A stretch of 64,000 bases of DNA from positions 76,068,982 to 76,132,981 of the forward strand of contig NC_035440.2 in the NCBI RefSeq assembly GCF_002127325.2, read 5' to 3'. Within the stretch, counting starts at the first letter, position 1. Each line of letters opens with the position of its first letter. Position numbers and translations under genes: made by a program. The stretch comes from Helianthus annuus. Lineage: Eukaryota > Streptophyta > Magnoliopsida > Asterales > Asteraceae. This document shows positions 1 through 12,173 of this stretch, piece by piece. Under the pieces are notes generated by a model that did no database searches, was not told the origin of the DNA, and saw only the letters and a program-made list of their open reading frames with translations.

Positions 1-557
1 GTTTATTCGCTTACAGGGACTAAAATTGACAAACTGCGGAAGTATGCCAATTCGAACTGTAACGAACATTCCGGAACATGATCATAAGTTAAACACACCC
101 TAAATATCCTTTACATAGCTTAGACATAGGCTTTGAGGGGTTCAGTGTGCTAAAATAAACTTTATGCTCATTCAGGGACTAAAAGCGTCAAAAAGTGCAT
201 AAGTTTGCATTTTCGCGCATAACTTACGTTCTGAATACATCCGGAGATCCAAAAATTTATGTAATCATTATAATATTATGTTTTAATGATTGGCTTGTTA
301 AAAATCCATTTGTCGCGCAATTTGGACAGTTTTTGCGTCCGTTACGACTTCCGTCGTAATTAACCGAACAACGCAATCGTACGGCTAAACGAACCGACAT
401 CCGGCATATTTTTGAGCATGTTTCATGTTCCCTATGCTTTAACATACTTATAAAGCTTAAAAATGGGTTTGACGGGTGTTAGAAGTGCCAAAACACGACC
501 ATACGCGCACAGGGACCTAAGCTGCCAAAACTGAAACATTGCTGGTCTGCAGGGTCC

Positions 558-591
558 TTACGGACCGTATGGACCTGTTTACGGTCCGTAA
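558..591 (+). promoter_or_regulatory. Perfect 12-bp inverted repeat in the A LTR, upstream of the TATA box
   Basis: Arms TTACGGACCGTA (558-569) and TACGGTCCGTAA (580-591) pair perfectly around a 10-nt loop. The other LTR has the same stem at 32944-32977 with a different loop. It lies about 190 bp upstream of the TATA box. Its function is unknown; it could be a binding-site dyad or a cruciform. Confidence 0.7.
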
Positions 592-778
592 CCAACCCCC
601 AGATCAGCAGAAATGCTTTCCAGCCATTTCCAGCTGTTACCCACCTTGAGCACATGGTTTTTGGGTTTCTATGGGCTGGTTTGTGTGCCCATCAAGGTGC
701 CAAATCAGAATGTGGCAAGTGTACGGCTTAGATCGTGCCCCCTTTTGCAAGAAACGATCTTAACGGTAGTGCTACACC

Positions 779-786
779 TATAAATA
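779..786 (+). promoter_or_regulatory. TATA box of the A LTR promoter
   Basis: The sequence CCTATAAATACCC is a canonical plant TATA context and is conserved in the 3' LTR at 33165-33172. About 115 bp downstream lies TTCTGTAAGTATTC (about 895-908), a good splice-donor match, so transcripts starting here could be spliced. The start site itself is not visible. Confidence 0.6.
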
Positions 787-1606
787 CCCACCTTGCCTTG
801 CTCATTTCCTCACATTTGAATCTGATTCAAGCTTGCTAAGTGGAAGTGTATGCTTCCTACCTGAGAGAGAATCGGATCAAATCTTGCGGGGACCTTCTGT
901 AAGTATTCTTTCGTGCTTTTCTTTTGTTTTAGCGTTAAAGTCAAACTTTGTTTGACTTTCTGCATTGACCAGTTTATGGTCAATGCAAAGTTCGTTTGAA
1001 CTTCATAACGTGAGCGTAATCACGATGGTTATAGTCCCTAGTGACTATACCTACTGATTACCACGTTATCTACGCTCAGTGATGAGTCGTAGTTTCGGCC
1101 AAAATGCGTATTCTTGCGTATTTTGTAACCAAACTACTTGTGGGTATCAAGACCCTTTGTCTTGATACCAAACCTGTTTTTAAACCTCGTTAAACATGTT
1201 CTAACATGTTTAACTCGTCACTTTTAGAATTGTGCTTGTCTAGGGTCGTAAAGGTAAGCGATCTAAACAATCTCTTATGCTTACGAACCCGACCCATTTG
1301 GTCGATCTTTAGGATTCGACCCAACACTTTAGGTGACCATAGTTGTATAGGGAATAACCTTCCGAGGTTATACCTTATGGTCACGTCGTTTAAGTAGTTG
1401 TATGATAAGTAGTTCTTATGCCTTAGGAAAATTACCAAAATACCCTTTTCGCGCCAAAATTCATTTTAAACCTATGTAACATAATTTTTGACTTATAAAC
1501 TAATTTGGCAACAATATTAAACATGTTAACGCATATTTTACTTGTCATAGGACTAGTTAGGCATTCCGAACGCGTTTTACGCGAATGACGCGTTAAAGTA
1601 GCATAA

Positions 1607-3452
1607 TGATGTATAAGAATTTATACATCTTTTAAACGTCAAATACGCCCCGTTTATGCGAAAACTCTTTGTATTTTCATTGATTTTGATACTTATTTGA
1701 GTTGTTTGTGAAAATACAGGTCCGGGCTTCGGCCCGGTGATGAAACGGAAGCTTTTGGAGCAAAATAGAGCTAAAATGGTGCATTCCAGCAAACTGCCAG
1801 ATATGGCACTACCGTGCCAAACAGTGGCACGACCGTGCCAAGCCTCCCGACGTCGGCACTCTCGATCAGCACTAGCACCCAGCAGCCAAGTCTTCAAAAT
1901 CAAGGGAAGCACGACCGTGCCAACCAGTGGCACGACCGTGCCAAGTCAATCTTAGCCTCTGATCAGCTTGTTTCCGAGAACGAGGTGACTGTTACCGAGC
2001 ACTACCGGCTCGCACGACCAGAGGATCTCCGAGCACGGTCGTGCGACCTCGGGAACATTTGAGCGCGGTTTTTCCGAAAATGGTAGCTTGCTTGGTCAAC
2101 ACTCAAGAAAGTGGCTCTGACACTTGCCAAGCACGACCGTGCCAAAAGGTGGCATGGTAGTGCCAAACGCCCAGCAGTTTAAATACGAGTTTCTAGCTCA
2201 TTTGCAAGGGAGTTGGAGCATTTTGGTGACTTTTTCTCTCAAGAATCTGGTCTTGGAAGCTTGTTGGAGCCAAGAAGGAGCTTTGAAGAGGATTAAACCA
2301 CTTGAAGATCTACTCAAACACCATTTAATTCTTGTCTTTAACTTGGTTAGCTTACTACATTATGAACAATTTATGTTTATTTATGCTTGATTTGGTAGTT
2401 ATGAGCCTTGTAGGCTAAACATTTGTGTTGTCTAAACTATGTTGAAGCTTATGAACATGTGATAATATGGAAGTAGATGTGATGATTGTTCTTGTTAATC
2501 TTCATGTTGTCATTTGATTTTGTTCTTGGAGTTCATATGCATGCTTAAAGTTCTTGTTCTTGAATGTTTGCTCATAAGTATTTACATGTTGTGTTGGAAA
2601 GCCCATGTAGAGATTATGATTATTGAATCTTGTTAACTTGTTAGTATGATTCATAGCATGAAACTAGGAATGGTGAGTGCTAATATGATATGAACAATGA
2701 TTTGAGCTTGTGTGTGAATTCTTGCATCTAGATTTGGAAAGATCAAAAGTATGTTTATATGAATTCTATAGTTTGTGTTCATGTTTGGTTGATGATTTAG
2801 GCCAAGGTTGTTAGCTAGCATGACCATGCTTGTGGTTCATATCAAGAACATGGTGATAGTGCCAACTACTTAAAACCAAGTTAGGGTGATTAGTGTGTTT
2901 CTCATATTAGTTTTCCCTAATTTGTAGAGTTAGGAGTTTTGACAAATGAATAACTCATCATCAAAGATTAACATCAACTTAGCAAGTGAGCTTAAAGGAA
3001 TAATTTTTAGGTGATTAGAATGTTAATTCATTTTTAATTTTCCTAAGAATTATAAACTAGGAAGCCTTGATTGGGGACTTAGTTAAAATTGGAGCTTGCA
3101 TCATCACAATCCCTTCCTCTTTGTTGTCACATGTGAATAAGTGGATACTTAGTTTAGGCAACCTTTCTTAGTTATTGTTATTTGTTAGAAATTTTAGTAG
3201 TTTATTTATTTTGCATGATAAGTTAGAAAAACCAATCCAATCATTTGAAAAGGCTTTGAAGTAACAAAAGTTTAGTATCGAGACACCGCATCCACGGATT
3301 GATATCTGGTTCTTACCGATTAGCTATATTACCACCCGACGGGTACACTTGCCCTTTGTGTGTGTAGTTAGTTTCTAGGTGAAAAACCATTTTAAAACTA
3401 AATTTGTGTGAAGAAAAACTCAATTAAAAATATATATAATTCACGCACATCA
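1607..3452 (+). repeat. Element B 5' LTR (1846 bp)
   Basis: It matches 13565-15410 at about 99.7% by eye. It starts TGATGTATAAG and ends CGCACATCA. It contains dyad motifs of the GCACGACCGTGC type at 1805-1818, 1826-1839, 1909-1921, 1929-1942, 2033-2044, 2131-2143 and 2151-2164. A TTTAAATA at about 2178-2185, just after the last dyad, is a weak TATA candidate. Confidence 0.95.
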
Positions 3453-3458
3453 AGTTTT

Positions 3459-3476
3459 TGGCGCCGTTGCCGGGGA
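3459..3476 (+). other. Element B primer binding site (tRNA-Asp)
   Basis: TGGCGCCGTTGCCGGGGA is 6 nt after the 5' LTR and is complementary to the 3' end of plant tRNA-Asp, the usual primer of Athila elements. Confidence 0.85.
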
Positions 3477-3817
3477 TTCGGTCTTCTTGAAAACGATTCG
3501 AGTTACTTATTTAGCCATTGTGAAAAGTGTACAAAGTTTTTGTCTACTTGTTTTATTTGCCTTTGCTTGATTATTTGAAAAAAAAAAATGATTATTTGCT
3601 AGTTGTTTTTATTTTTGTATATATTTTTTGTGCATTGTGCTCCTTATTCCCTACAGGTCGTGCATGTCCTCAACCCCTGCTACTGATATCGTTGAGCCTT
3701 CAGCGGAGCCTTCAGCGTGATCTTCACCGGAGACTGCGGGAGCGGTTCCGCGTGGTAGCCGAGGCGATTGATACAGATGCAGCGGACGACGACACCTTCT
3801 ACGAGGTTCGGGTAGAC

Positions 3818-6800
3818 ATGGCGGACGCGGAGGAGAATAGGATCTTGAATGAAATTGGAAAACCGTCACTCGATGGTTTGCCTGCGAGCATCAATGCACC
3901 GACAATCGACAATAATAATTTCGAGATCAAGGCTGGCACCATATCGATGTTGCAGAATGCGGTGCAGTTTTATGGCAAGGATCACGAGGATCCTAGTGTT
4001 CACATCGCGGGGTTTCTAGAGGTTTGTGCCACATTTAGGATTCGTGATGCATCAGCGGATGCTATCCGCCTTCGGCTCTTTCCGTTTTCCTTACGGGATG
4101 GAGCCAAGGAGTGGCTTCTTTCACTTCCAGCTGGATCTATCACTACATGGAATCAATTAGCTGAGAAGTTCCTTCAGAAATATTTCCCTCCAGAGAAAAC
4201 TGTTCGGTTGAGAACCAAGATTCTGAACTTTCGTCAGGACGAGGACGAGTCCCTATACGAGGCATGGGAGCGTTTCAAAGAGCTTATGAGAAAGGTCCCA
4301 CATCACGGGTTGCCCAAATGGCAACAGTGTCAGATCTTCTACCATGGTTTGGACAGTCAGGGACAGATGATGATTGATACATACTCGGGTGGTGATATCG
4401 GCACGAAAAATGCCACCGAGGCATTTGAGATTCTTGAAAAGTGTGCCGCGAAAAACCGGACGCAACAGCCCCCGAGGGGAAAGAGTTCTCGGCAGGGAGT
4501 TCATCATGTGGACGACTACACAGCCATGACAGCACGTATGGATGCCTTGTCTTCGAAGTTTGATCGAGTGATGGAAATGCACTCGAGAGGTTCTTCGAGT
4601 GGGGGAGCATATCAGGTAGGTGATTTTCCGACGGGAGAGATGTCACACGAGCATGTTGATTTCATGGGAAACCAATACCGTCCTCAAAACAATCCCTACA
4701 GCAATACTTATAATCCGGGGTGGAAGAATCATCCAAACTTTAGTTGGAAGCCCGATGCTTCTAACCAGCATCCACCCGGATTCGCTCCACGTCCCACAGC
4801 TCCGACCCATGGAGCATATGGTCCACCTCGTCCTCAGCAGCCGCCTCCTTCTAGTGATCCTAGTGTACATGATATGCTTAGTCAAATCTTAGCTGGTCAA
4901 AACACTCAAAAAGCGGAGAATGAGAAGCGTTTTAGGGAGTATGATGGTCGTTTCACGAGGCACGAGGGTGAGTTGAGAAGCCAAAAGGCTTCCATGCAGG
5001 CCATGGAGAACCAAGTTGGCCAGATTGCCAAGATGTTGTCTGAGAGACAACAGGGGGGCCTTCCGAGCAACACAGAGCCAAATCCAAATGCTACAGCAAA
5101 GGCCATCACGTTGAGAAGCGGCAAGACCGCTCAAGCCATCCCTCCGGCTGTGTCAGAAAAGCCAGTCGATGACGAGGAGGTTGATGAGGAGATTGAGGCT
5201 GAGTCTCCGGGTGAGGTGCAACAGAGGCGAGTCCCAGCAAGTACCGCACGACCCAAGGAGCCAGTGAGAGAGTATGTCCCTCCCATTCCATATCCGGGGA
5301 GGTTGAAGAAGCAGAAAATGGAAGAACACTATGGTAAATTCCTCGAGCTTTTTAAGCAACTTCATATAAATTTACCATTTGTTGAGGCACTTGCTCAAAT
5401 GCCTAAGTATGCCAAGTTTCTGAAGGATATCCTATCCAACAAAAAGAAACTTGAGGAGCTTTCGCAAGTGACCTTGAATGAGGAGTGTTCAGCGGTTCTT
5501 CAGAACAAACTACCGAAGAAGATGAATGATCCTGGGAGTTTCACTATCCCGTGTTTGATCGGTAGTTTGTCGGTCAGCAATGCGTTGGCTGATCTTGGAG
5601 CTAGCATAAACCTCATGCCATATGCGGTTTTTGCTAAGCTAGACTTGGGAGAGCCCAAGCCGACTCGTATGAGCATTCAGCTAGCCGACCGTTCAGTGAA
5701 GTACCCTCGAGGCATAGTTGAGAATATGCTGGTGAAAATCGACAAGTTTGTCTTTCCTGTCGATTTCGTGATTCTGGACATGGATGAGGATAAAAACGTT
5801 CCCCTTATCTTAGGTCGCCCATTCCTAGCCACTGCGAGAGCCTTGATTGATGTCTGCACTGGTAGACTTACTCTCAGAGTTGATGATGAGGAGGTTACCT
5901 TTGATATAGGGAAATCCATGCAACACTCACAGAGTCAGGATGATACACTCTACTTCATTGAGACTATCGATACTTATGTGAGTGATCATCTTCATGCTAC
6001 ATTCGAGGAGGATGTTATGGACACACAGCTGCTTGGAGGGGAGACTTTTAGTTCACCTAGTGTGGACCGAATGGTTGAGGAGGTGACCTGTCTGATAGGT
6101 CACGCATCTCCCCCGTGTCCCGAGGTATTTGAGGTTGTGGATCGCGTGACTGAGCCTAAAGCACGCCCTTCTATTGAGGATCCACCTTCGGTTGAGCTTA
6201 AGGAGCTCCCAGATCATTTGGAGTATGCTTTCTTGGAGGGTGAGACTCATCTGCCCGTTATCATTTCTGCTGGGTTGTCGAAGGAAGAAAAGGATCGATT
6301 GCTTGAAGTCCTGAAGCAGCACAAGAAGGCGATTGCTTGGAAGATTATGGATATAAAAGGGATCAATCCATCCTTTTGTACCCATAAGATCTTGATGGAG
6401 GAGGACTTTAGACCTGTAGTACAGCATCAGAGGCGTTTGAACCCCAACATGCAGGAGGTTGTGAAGAAAGAGGTCATCAAACTACTTGATGCAGGTTTGA
6501 TATACCCGATCTCTGATTCACCGTGGGTTAGCCCTGTACAGGTAGTCCCGAAGAAAGGAGGCATGACAGTGGTGACCAATGAGAAAAACGAGTTGATTCC
6601 TACTCGTACTGTCACCGGATGGAGAGTTTGCATTGACTACCGCAAACTCAATGATGCCACAAGGAAGGATCATTTCCCACTCCCTTTCATTGATCAGATG
6701 TTGGAGAGGTTGTCGGGAAGGATGTACTACTGCTTCCTTGATGGTTTTTCAGGATATTTTCAGATTCCCATCTCTCCTGAGGATCAGGAGAAGACGACAT

Positions 6801-9100
6801 TCACATGTCCCTATGGCACATTCGCCTACCGGCGGATGCCCTTTGGACTGTGCAATGCCCCGGCCACATTTCAGAGATGTATGGTGGCCATTTTTCACGA
6901 CATGATCGAGGACTCCATGGAGGTTTTCATGGATGATTTTTCTGTGTTTGGAAGTTCTTTTGATCAGTGTCTCGGGAATCTGAAAAGGATGTTGGCTAGA
7001 TGTGAAGAAGCCAACCTTGTGTTAAACTGGGAGAAATGCCACTTCATGGTGAAGGAGGGCATTGTGCTTGGGCACAAGATTTCACAGGCGGGGCTCGAGG
7101 TTGACCGAGCCAAAGTCGAGACTATTTCAAAGCTCCCGCCTCCCACATCCGTGAAATCTATTAGGAGTTTTCTGGGTCATGCAGGTTTCTACCGGCGATT
7201 CATAAAGGACTTTTCCCAAATCGCCCGTCCCATGACTCAGCTCCTCGAGAAGGATGCCCAGTTTGTTTTCTCCGATGAATGCCTTCGGGCATTTGAGTTG
7301 TTGAAGGAGAAGTTAGTGAATGCCCCGATCATGGTTGCCCCCGACTGGGAGCTGCCATTTGAGTTGATGTGTGATGCGAGTGATTTCGCAGTCGGGGCTG
7401 TCTTGGGTCAAAGGAAAGATAAACACTTTCACCCGATTTACTATGCGAGCAAGACCTTGAATGACGCTCAGGAGCACTACACCACGACAGAGAAAGAGCT
7501 CCTAGCTGTGGTCTTTGCTTTCGATAAGTTTCGGTCATATCTTGTCCTTTCCAAGACCATTGTGTACACGGATCATGCAGCTCTTCGGTATCTTTTTAGC
7601 AAGCAGGATGCTAAACCGAGGCTGATACGTTGGATTTTGCTGCTGCAAGAGTTTGACATCGAAATCCGTGATAAAAAAGGGGCTGAGAATTTAGCAGCCG
7701 ATCATCTGTCTCGACTTGAGCATTCCGAGGAAAAGGAAACTCGTGGGCCTAGCATCAATGACAATTTCCCCCACGAGTTCCTCATGAGGATCGAGACTAG
7801 TGATGATTCCCCATGGTTTGCTGACTTTGCAAACTACTTAGCTAGTGGCATCCTGATCAAGGGGATGACCCACCAGCAGAAGCGAAAGTTTTTTGCGGAT
7901 GTCAAGCATTACTTCTGGGATGACCCTTACTTATTTAGGGTAGGAGCGGATCGGATGATCCGGCGATGCGTGTACGGTGACGAGGCGAGGGATATTTTAC
8001 GCCACTGTCACGAGGGACCCACGGGAGGCCACCACGGAGCGAACAACACGGCGAGGAAAGTCTTTGATGCCAGATTCTTTTGGCCAACTATTTTCCGTGA
8101 TGCCCATGAGTGGGTGAGGTCCTGTGATGCTTGCCAGAGGGCGAGCAACATTTCTGCACGCCATGAGATGCCACAAAACGGCATCCAAGTTTGTGAGGTT
8201 TTTGACGTATGGGGGCTAGACTTCATGGGCCCCTTTCCGACCTCTTTTGGCAACCGCTACATCCTAGTCGCTGTTGATTACGTTTCAAAGTGGGCTGAAG
8301 CACAAGCTTTGCCCACTAACGATGCGAGGGTAGTGGTGCGGTTTTTGAAAAAGCTGTTTGCTCGCTTTGGTGCCCCGAAGGCATTGATTAGTGACCGTGG
8401 GACGCATTTCTGTAATGCGCAGCTTGAGAAAGCATTGTCCCGATATGGTGTGCAACATCGATTCTCCACACCATATCATCCGCAGACGAGCGGACAGGTC
8501 GAGGTTACTAATCGGGGTATCAAGCGGATTCTGGAGAAGACGGTTAATTCTAGCCGTAAGGATTGGTCCGAGAAATTGGACGATGCACTGTGGGTTTTTC
8601 GGACAGCCTACAAGACTCCTATAGGCACCACACCGTTTAAATTGGTCTATAGGAAGTCTTGTCATTTGCCTGTTGAACTCGAGCACAAAGCATACTGGGC
8701 TTTGAAGACAGTTAATCTTGACATGGCTGCTGCGGGTGAAAACAGGTTTGTGCAGATTCATGAGGTTGAGGAGCTTCGCCACGATGCGTATGAAAGCTCC
8801 AAGCTGTACAAGGAACGTACGAAGACGCTCCATGATGCCCGCTTGAAGGACAAGAAAGAATTCCGAGTGGGCGATCGTGTGTTGTTGTACAATTCGCGTC
8901 TCAAGTTGTTTCCTGGCAAGCTTAAATCTCGATGGTCGGGTCCCTACACTGTGCGGTCAGTGTTTCCTTACGGGACCGTGGAGATAGGCCATGAAGATGG
9001 CCGGTTGTTTAAAGTCAACGGGCATAGGTTAAAGGCTTATGTTGGAGGGCCCATTGACCCGAGTGAGGAGGTTGTTACCCTCCACCCCAGGAACAAATGA
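3818..9100 (+). CDS. Element B gag-pol polyprotein (Gag, protease, RT, RNase H, integrase)
   Basis: One continuous frame of 1760 codons encodes the capsid and replication enzymes of element B. The open frame reaches back to 3527, but only a GTG is there; the first in-frame ATG is 3818 ([10 protein letters not shown]). Order: Gag core with a proline-rich tail carrying the Athila-like [11 protein letters not shown]; aspartic protease with DLGAS near 5590; RT with FMDD at 6926-6940; RNase H starting around DASDFAVG near 7372; the H2C2 zinc finger at about 8000-8160; integrase core with GLDFMG, SDRGTHF and GQVEVTNR (about 8215-8515). There is no CCHC knuckle in Gag and no chromodomain. No stop or frameshift separates gag from pol, so Gag excess must come from processing or from another transcript. 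It appears functional. Confidence 0.93.
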   Translation: MADAEENRILNEIGKPSLDGLPASINAPTIDNNNFEIKAGTISMLQNAVQFYGKDHEDPSVHIAGFLEVCATFRIRDASADAIRLRLFPFSLRDGAKEWLLSLPAGSITTWNQLAEKFLQKYFPPEKTVRLRTKILNFRQDEDESLYEAWERFKELMRKVPHHGLPKWQQCQIFYHGLDSQGQMMIDTYSGGDIGTKNATEAFEILEKCAAKNRTQQPPRGKSSRQGVHHVDDYTAMTARMDALSSKFDRVMEMHSRGSSSGGAYQVGDFPTGEMSHEHVDFMGNQYRPQNNPYSNTYNPGWKNHPNFSWKPDASNQHPPGFAPRPTAPTHGAYGPPRPQQPPPSSDPSVHDMLSQILAGQNTQKAENEKRFREYDGRFTRHEGELRSQKASMQAMENQVGQIAKMLSERQQGGLPSNTEPNPNATAKAITLRSGKTAQAIPPAVSEKPVDDEEVDEEIEAESPGEVQQRRVPASTARPKEPVREYVPPIPYPGRLKKQKMEEHYGKFLELFKQLHINLPFVEALAQMPKYAKFLKDILSNKKKLEELSQVTLNEECSAVLQNKLPKKMNDPGSFTIPCLIGSLSVSNALADLGASINLMPYAVFAKLDLGEPKPTRMSIQLADRSVKYPRGIVENMLVKIDKFVFPVDFVILDMDEDKNVPLILGRPFLATARALIDVCTGRLTLRVDDEEVTFDIGKSMQHSQSQDDTLYFIETIDTYVSDHLHATFEEDVMDTQLLGGETFSSPSVDRMVEEVTCLIGHASPPCPEVFEVVDRVTEPKARPSIEDPPSVELKELPDHLEYAFLEGETHLPVIISAGLSKEEKDRLLEVLKQHKKAIAWKIMDIKGINPSFCTHKILMEEDFRPVVQHQRRLNPNMQEVVKKEVIKLLDAGLIYPISDSPWVSPVQVVPKKGGMTVVTNEKNELIPTRTVTGWRVCIDYRKLNDATRKDHFPLPFIDQMLERLSGRMYYCFLDGFSGYFQIPISPEDQEKTTFTCPYGTFAYRRMPFGLCNAPATFQRCMVAIFHDMIEDSMEVFMDDFSVFGSSFDQCLGNLKRMLARCEEANLVLNWEKCHFMVKEGIVLGHKISQAGLEVDRAKVETISKLPPPTSVKSIRSFLGHAGFYRRFIKDFSQIARPMTQLLEKDAQFVFSDECLRAFELLKEKLVNAPIMVAPDWELPFELMCDASDFAVGAVLGQRKDKHFHPIYYASKTLNDAQEHYTTTEKELLAVVFAFDKFRSYLVLSKTIVYTDHAALRYLFSKQDAKPRLIRWILLLQEFDIEIRDKKGAENLAADHLSRLEHSEEKETRGPSINDNFPHEFLMRIETSDDSPWFADFANYLASGILIKGMTHQQKRKFFADVKHYFWDDPYLFRVGADRMIRRCVYGDEARDILRHCHEGPTGGHHGANNTARKVFDARFFWPTIFRDAHEWVRSCDACQRASNISARHEMPQNGIQVCEVFDVWGLDFMGPFPTSFGNRYILVAVDYVSKWAEAQALPTNDARVVVRFLKKLFARFGAPKALISDRGTHFCNAQLEKALSRYGVQHRFSTPYHPQTSGQVEVTNRGIKRILEKTVNSSRKDWSEKLDDALWVFRTAYKTPIGTTPFKLVYRKSCHLPVELEHKAYWALKTVNLDMAAAGENRFVQIHEVEELRHDAYESSKLYKERTKTLHDARLKDKKEFRVGDRVLLYNSRLKLFPGKLKSRWSGPYTVRSVFPYGTVEIGHEDGRLFKVNGHRLKAYVGGPIDPSEEVVTLHPRNK

Positions 9101-10378
9101 ATTCGGGGTGGTGAGTCTAGCTAAAGACTCGTAAATAAACTTAGCATGTTTGTGTATATTATCTTGTTATTATTTTTGTGTGTGGTTGCCTTTTTATTTT
9201 TCAGGTTGCGGTTCGTTCTGGTCGCGAGGGATGTTAGAGCTTGTTGCCGGCTCTCAGGTATGTTAGTTCGGTTCTTTTTCTTGGTAGGAGATGCTTCGTG
9301 AGTGCCCCGGGTTCAAGGAGTTTGTTTATAAAGATGTCCATTTTCTACACCCTCAAAAAAAAAAAAAAATTTCGAAAATAATGCACTATCATTAGAGTCT
9401 GGCACTATCAGAAATATGTCAGCTCCTTTGCAGATCAATAATAGAGCCATTTTGAATAAAACCCAACCACCACCATAAATCCTTCATAAAACCTTCATCT
9501 TCTTCCTTGAACCCACTTCAAGCACTCACGGATTCTTGCATCTCCTAGCTTCCTCCAAGAAAATTCTTTCATTCCAATATCATTCCAGGTACGAATCCTT
9601 CCTTTTTCTAGTTAGATTCTTGTGTTTTGATGTTGTGTTCTTCATGTTCTTCATAGTGAGTTTCCTTAGGTTTTTAGGGCTTGGTCTAAATCACCCGATT
9701 CAAGCCCGTTTTTCGTGTTTTTTGTGTTGATTTGAACCACAAGTGACCGATTTACAAAACCCCTAAGCAAATCTGTGAAAAAAATAGAGTTTCGGGGCTG
9801 AATTGAAGCTGTCGGTTTTCTGGGTTCCGCGTCGCACGATCGTGCTCCACCTGGGTGTGGTCGTGCTCTTCATAAATGCTTGCGGATCTTCATAATTCTG
9901 CCCAGAAATCCGACACGCACGAGGGTGCCATCATACCGCACGGTCGTGCTCTCCAAAATTCTACCCAGAAATTCATCACAGTTTGCAGGATCTTCATAAA
10001 TTTCTTCCCGGAGACACAGGTGGCACGAGGGTGCCTTCATACGGCACGATCGTGCTGTTATGAAAATCACTTAAATTGTTTCCGGAGATCGGTCGCGCAC
10101 GAGGGTGCCAATGGGTGGCACTACCGTGCTTCTCGCAAAATTGGTTTAAATCCGAGCCGTTTACGGCCGAGCACGATGGTGCCGTGGGATGGCACGGTCG
10201 TGCTCCTGGGGAATAAAAACCCAGACTTCATAAAATTCCCAAAAAACTTCATAAACTCACTGATTTGCAGGTCTCGCACGGTAGTGCCATATGGTGGCAC
10301 GACCGTGCCATTTTGTCCAGTCCCGAAATTTTTGCCTGTTTGTTTTGGTTGCTGATTAATCTTGTTTCAATCTTGCAG
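9101..10378 (+). other. Element B spacer between pol and the second ORF; candidate intron at its end
   Basis: No credible ORF. A donor-like CCAG|GTACG at 9588/9589 and an acceptor-like TCTTGCAG ending at 10378, directly before an ATG, suggest a 790-bp intron (9589-10378) that would bring the downstream ORF near the 5' end of a spliced RNA. The segment 9832-10310 carries six paired dyad motifs (separate entry). There is an A-run at about 9356-9369. Splicing is inferred from sequence only. Confidence 0.5.
9832..10310 (+). repeat. Array of six paired GCAC-GTGC dyads
   Basis: Units at about 9832-9869, 9917-9950, 10021-10057, 10097-10130, 10171-10204 and 10275-10310. Each has two short dyads of form GCACGNNNGTGC separated by about 8-12 nt. 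The same motif occurs seven times in each B LTR. The arms GCAC/GTGC are kept while the central bases vary (ACC, GGG, ATC, GTC). No coding explanation fits. Confidence 0.75.
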
Positions 10379-11782
10379 ATGGATCACCCCTACTTGCGGT
10401 TCGAAAACAATGCCAGGGAAGGGTATTGCATTCCGAAAGTGGAGCGATTGTGGGCCCGGCGACATCTTATCGAGCCTATGAGGAAGCTGCAGTTGGTGGA
10501 TTTGGACCTGCTCGGACAGGCCGAGAGGTTCGACGATCTGATGACTCCCCCGTGGTCTCGTCTCTTTGAGATCGCGGAACCGCAATATGTGGAGCTTGTT
10601 ATCGAGTTTTTCGCGTCATTCCGATTCACCTTTCCATGTCCGGATGTCTACGACAAAAAACTTGGTGTTAAATTCCGGTTGGGGAGGAAATGGCACCACC
10701 AGTCAATAAGTCGATTCGGGACGGTGTTGGGGTTGTATGAAGATGATGAAATCGACTCGGAACTGTTTCATGGGAGCCTGTAGGATTGGGAGCCTGATGC
10801 AAACAAGGCAGCCTTTTGGGAGGAGATTACTGTGCCGGGTCGGATTTGGGACCCTCGCAGAGCCAAAGCTACATGGATACTTGACCCGCTTCATAGAGTC
10901 ATCGAGCGCGCCATCTTTCATGTGATTGGTGGTCGGGGTGATAGCACAGGGAACATCACCACCCGCGACCTATTTCACCTGTACTGCATCATCTCGGGCT
11001 CAAACTGCAACTTAGCGGTCAGCGTTGCAGAGTCGATATTTCGAGGCGTTGGTTCGACGCCCACGTCACGGATTTGCGGAGGAGCCTTTGCAACCAAGCT
11101 TGCAAAATTTTATCGGGTTCGGTTAGACCATCTGACCGAAGCCTGTGACTACGGCCTTCTCGACTTGAAACAGCTGAACTCGATGCATCTTACCAGGAAA
11201 GTGAACGGGATTCCGAAGCTCGTTGACCGACATGGAAGGATTTGGGACCCGCTACCTGTAGTTGAGGAGGGTGGTGGTGATGGTGGTGATGATGGTGATG
11301 GCGGCGATCATGATGTGCATATGCACGATATCCCGGTTCAGGGCCAGCATGGGGGCGCTGGGGGAGCGGACCCCCACATGCAGGTTGGACATGTGATTCA
11401 CGGGTTTGATAGCCCGAATTGGGATAACGTGTATGGTGGCTTTGGTGGTGGAGGTTATGCACAGGGTGGCTATGGCGCCTACGGTCCTTCCGAGCCGTCA
11501 TCGTTGGACCTCTGGAGGCGGATGGACGGACTGGCATTGGACCAAGAAGAAGTGAGGCGAGATGTGGGTCTCATACGCGCGGAGCAACACCGGCAGGGCA
11601 ACTATTTGGAGGAGTTGCACGAGCAGCATCGACGAAGCATGGATTGGTTGTTCGGTTCGCAGCAGCATATCGCGAACTCACTCAACCATCCATACACACA
11701 GCCGCCTCCGCATTTTGCGCGTAGATCCAGGTTTGATCGCAGGGACGACACCGGTCCTTCGGGATCCGGTGGGAGGTTTTAG
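10379..11782 (+). pseudogene. Element B second ORF (Athila ORF1-like), one in-frame UAG
   Basis: The frame runs 467 codons from ATG 10379 and is interrupted only by TAG at 10781-10783 (codon 135). It sits where Athila elements carry their extra or env-like ORF. The N-terminal two thirds look like the plant 'ATHILA ORF-1' type protein (REGY start region, conserved aromatic and charged blocks). After that come a Gly/Asp/His-rich stretch (about 11265-11420) and a hydrophilic C-terminus ending in PSGSGGRF. I see no signal peptide or membrane segment, so an envelope role is not supported. The ATG follows a splice-acceptor-like TTGCAG. Given the intact gag-pol, the UAG may be a recent mutation or a readthrough site. 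Confidence 0.65.
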
Positions 11783-12149
11783 TCCCGCCCTCATCTCGTA
11801 TTTGTATTACTACTTCGTGTTTGAGGGATGTGCCATTTTCCATCGTACGTACATCCCTCCGTTTTAGGTGTTAGTTTTTATCGCTTTATTAGTGGGTTAA
11901 ATTAATAAACAAAGGCAAGGGAAGAAATGGGTTGGGTAAATTTCCTATGTGTTTGATCTTGTTTGCTACATGTGCAGTGTTGGGTTAAATGAGGTGTCGG
12001 CTTGGTGGAAGGGTTGGTAGTTCGTTGTGGATGCTCCTAGTTGCTTCATCTTGTTCCGCTTCTAGCTTCATGTTTCAGGGGAGTTTTCGTGTTCCCGCCT
12101 TCCTTTAGTTGTATTGAATTCGCAATTCTTTTGCTTATTCAATTTTTTG

Positions 12150-12173
12150 TTGTACATCGAGGGCGATGTACAA
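12150..12173 (+). other. Perfect 10-bp stem, 4-nt loop hairpin in element B
   Basis: Arms TTGTACATCG (12150-12159) and CGATGTACAA (12164-12173) flank AGGG. It is immediately followed by a second copy of the element's polypurine-tract motif. It could be a 3'-end processing or RNA-stability structure, or mark a secondary plus-strand priming site. Confidence 0.6.

Larger units (their letters stand above)
1..1606 (+). repeat. Element A 5' LTR, first part (window starts inside it)
   Basis: This stretch matches 32388-33805 plus 51346-51532 of the 3' LTR, with scattered substitutions and small indels. It holds the LTR hairpin (558-591), the TATA box (779-786) and a splice-donor-like site (about 898). 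It is cut at 1606 by element B; the target copy CATAA is 1602-1606. The small ORFs here are not conserved as proteins between LTR copies and I do not call them genes. Confidence 0.93.

Noticed and set aside
3527..3817. N-terminal extension of the B gag-pol frame with hydrophobic start, considered a signal peptide
   Set aside because: The first codon is GTG and there is no in-frame ATG until 3818; the hydrophobic stretch is untranslated leader.
8285..8833. 182-codon antisense ORF within element B integrase
   Set aside because: Shadow of the intact integrase frame on the other strand.
9832..10310. CRISPR-like regularly spaced repeats
   Set aside because: Plant retrotransposon context, degenerate repeats, short variable spacing, no cas genes.
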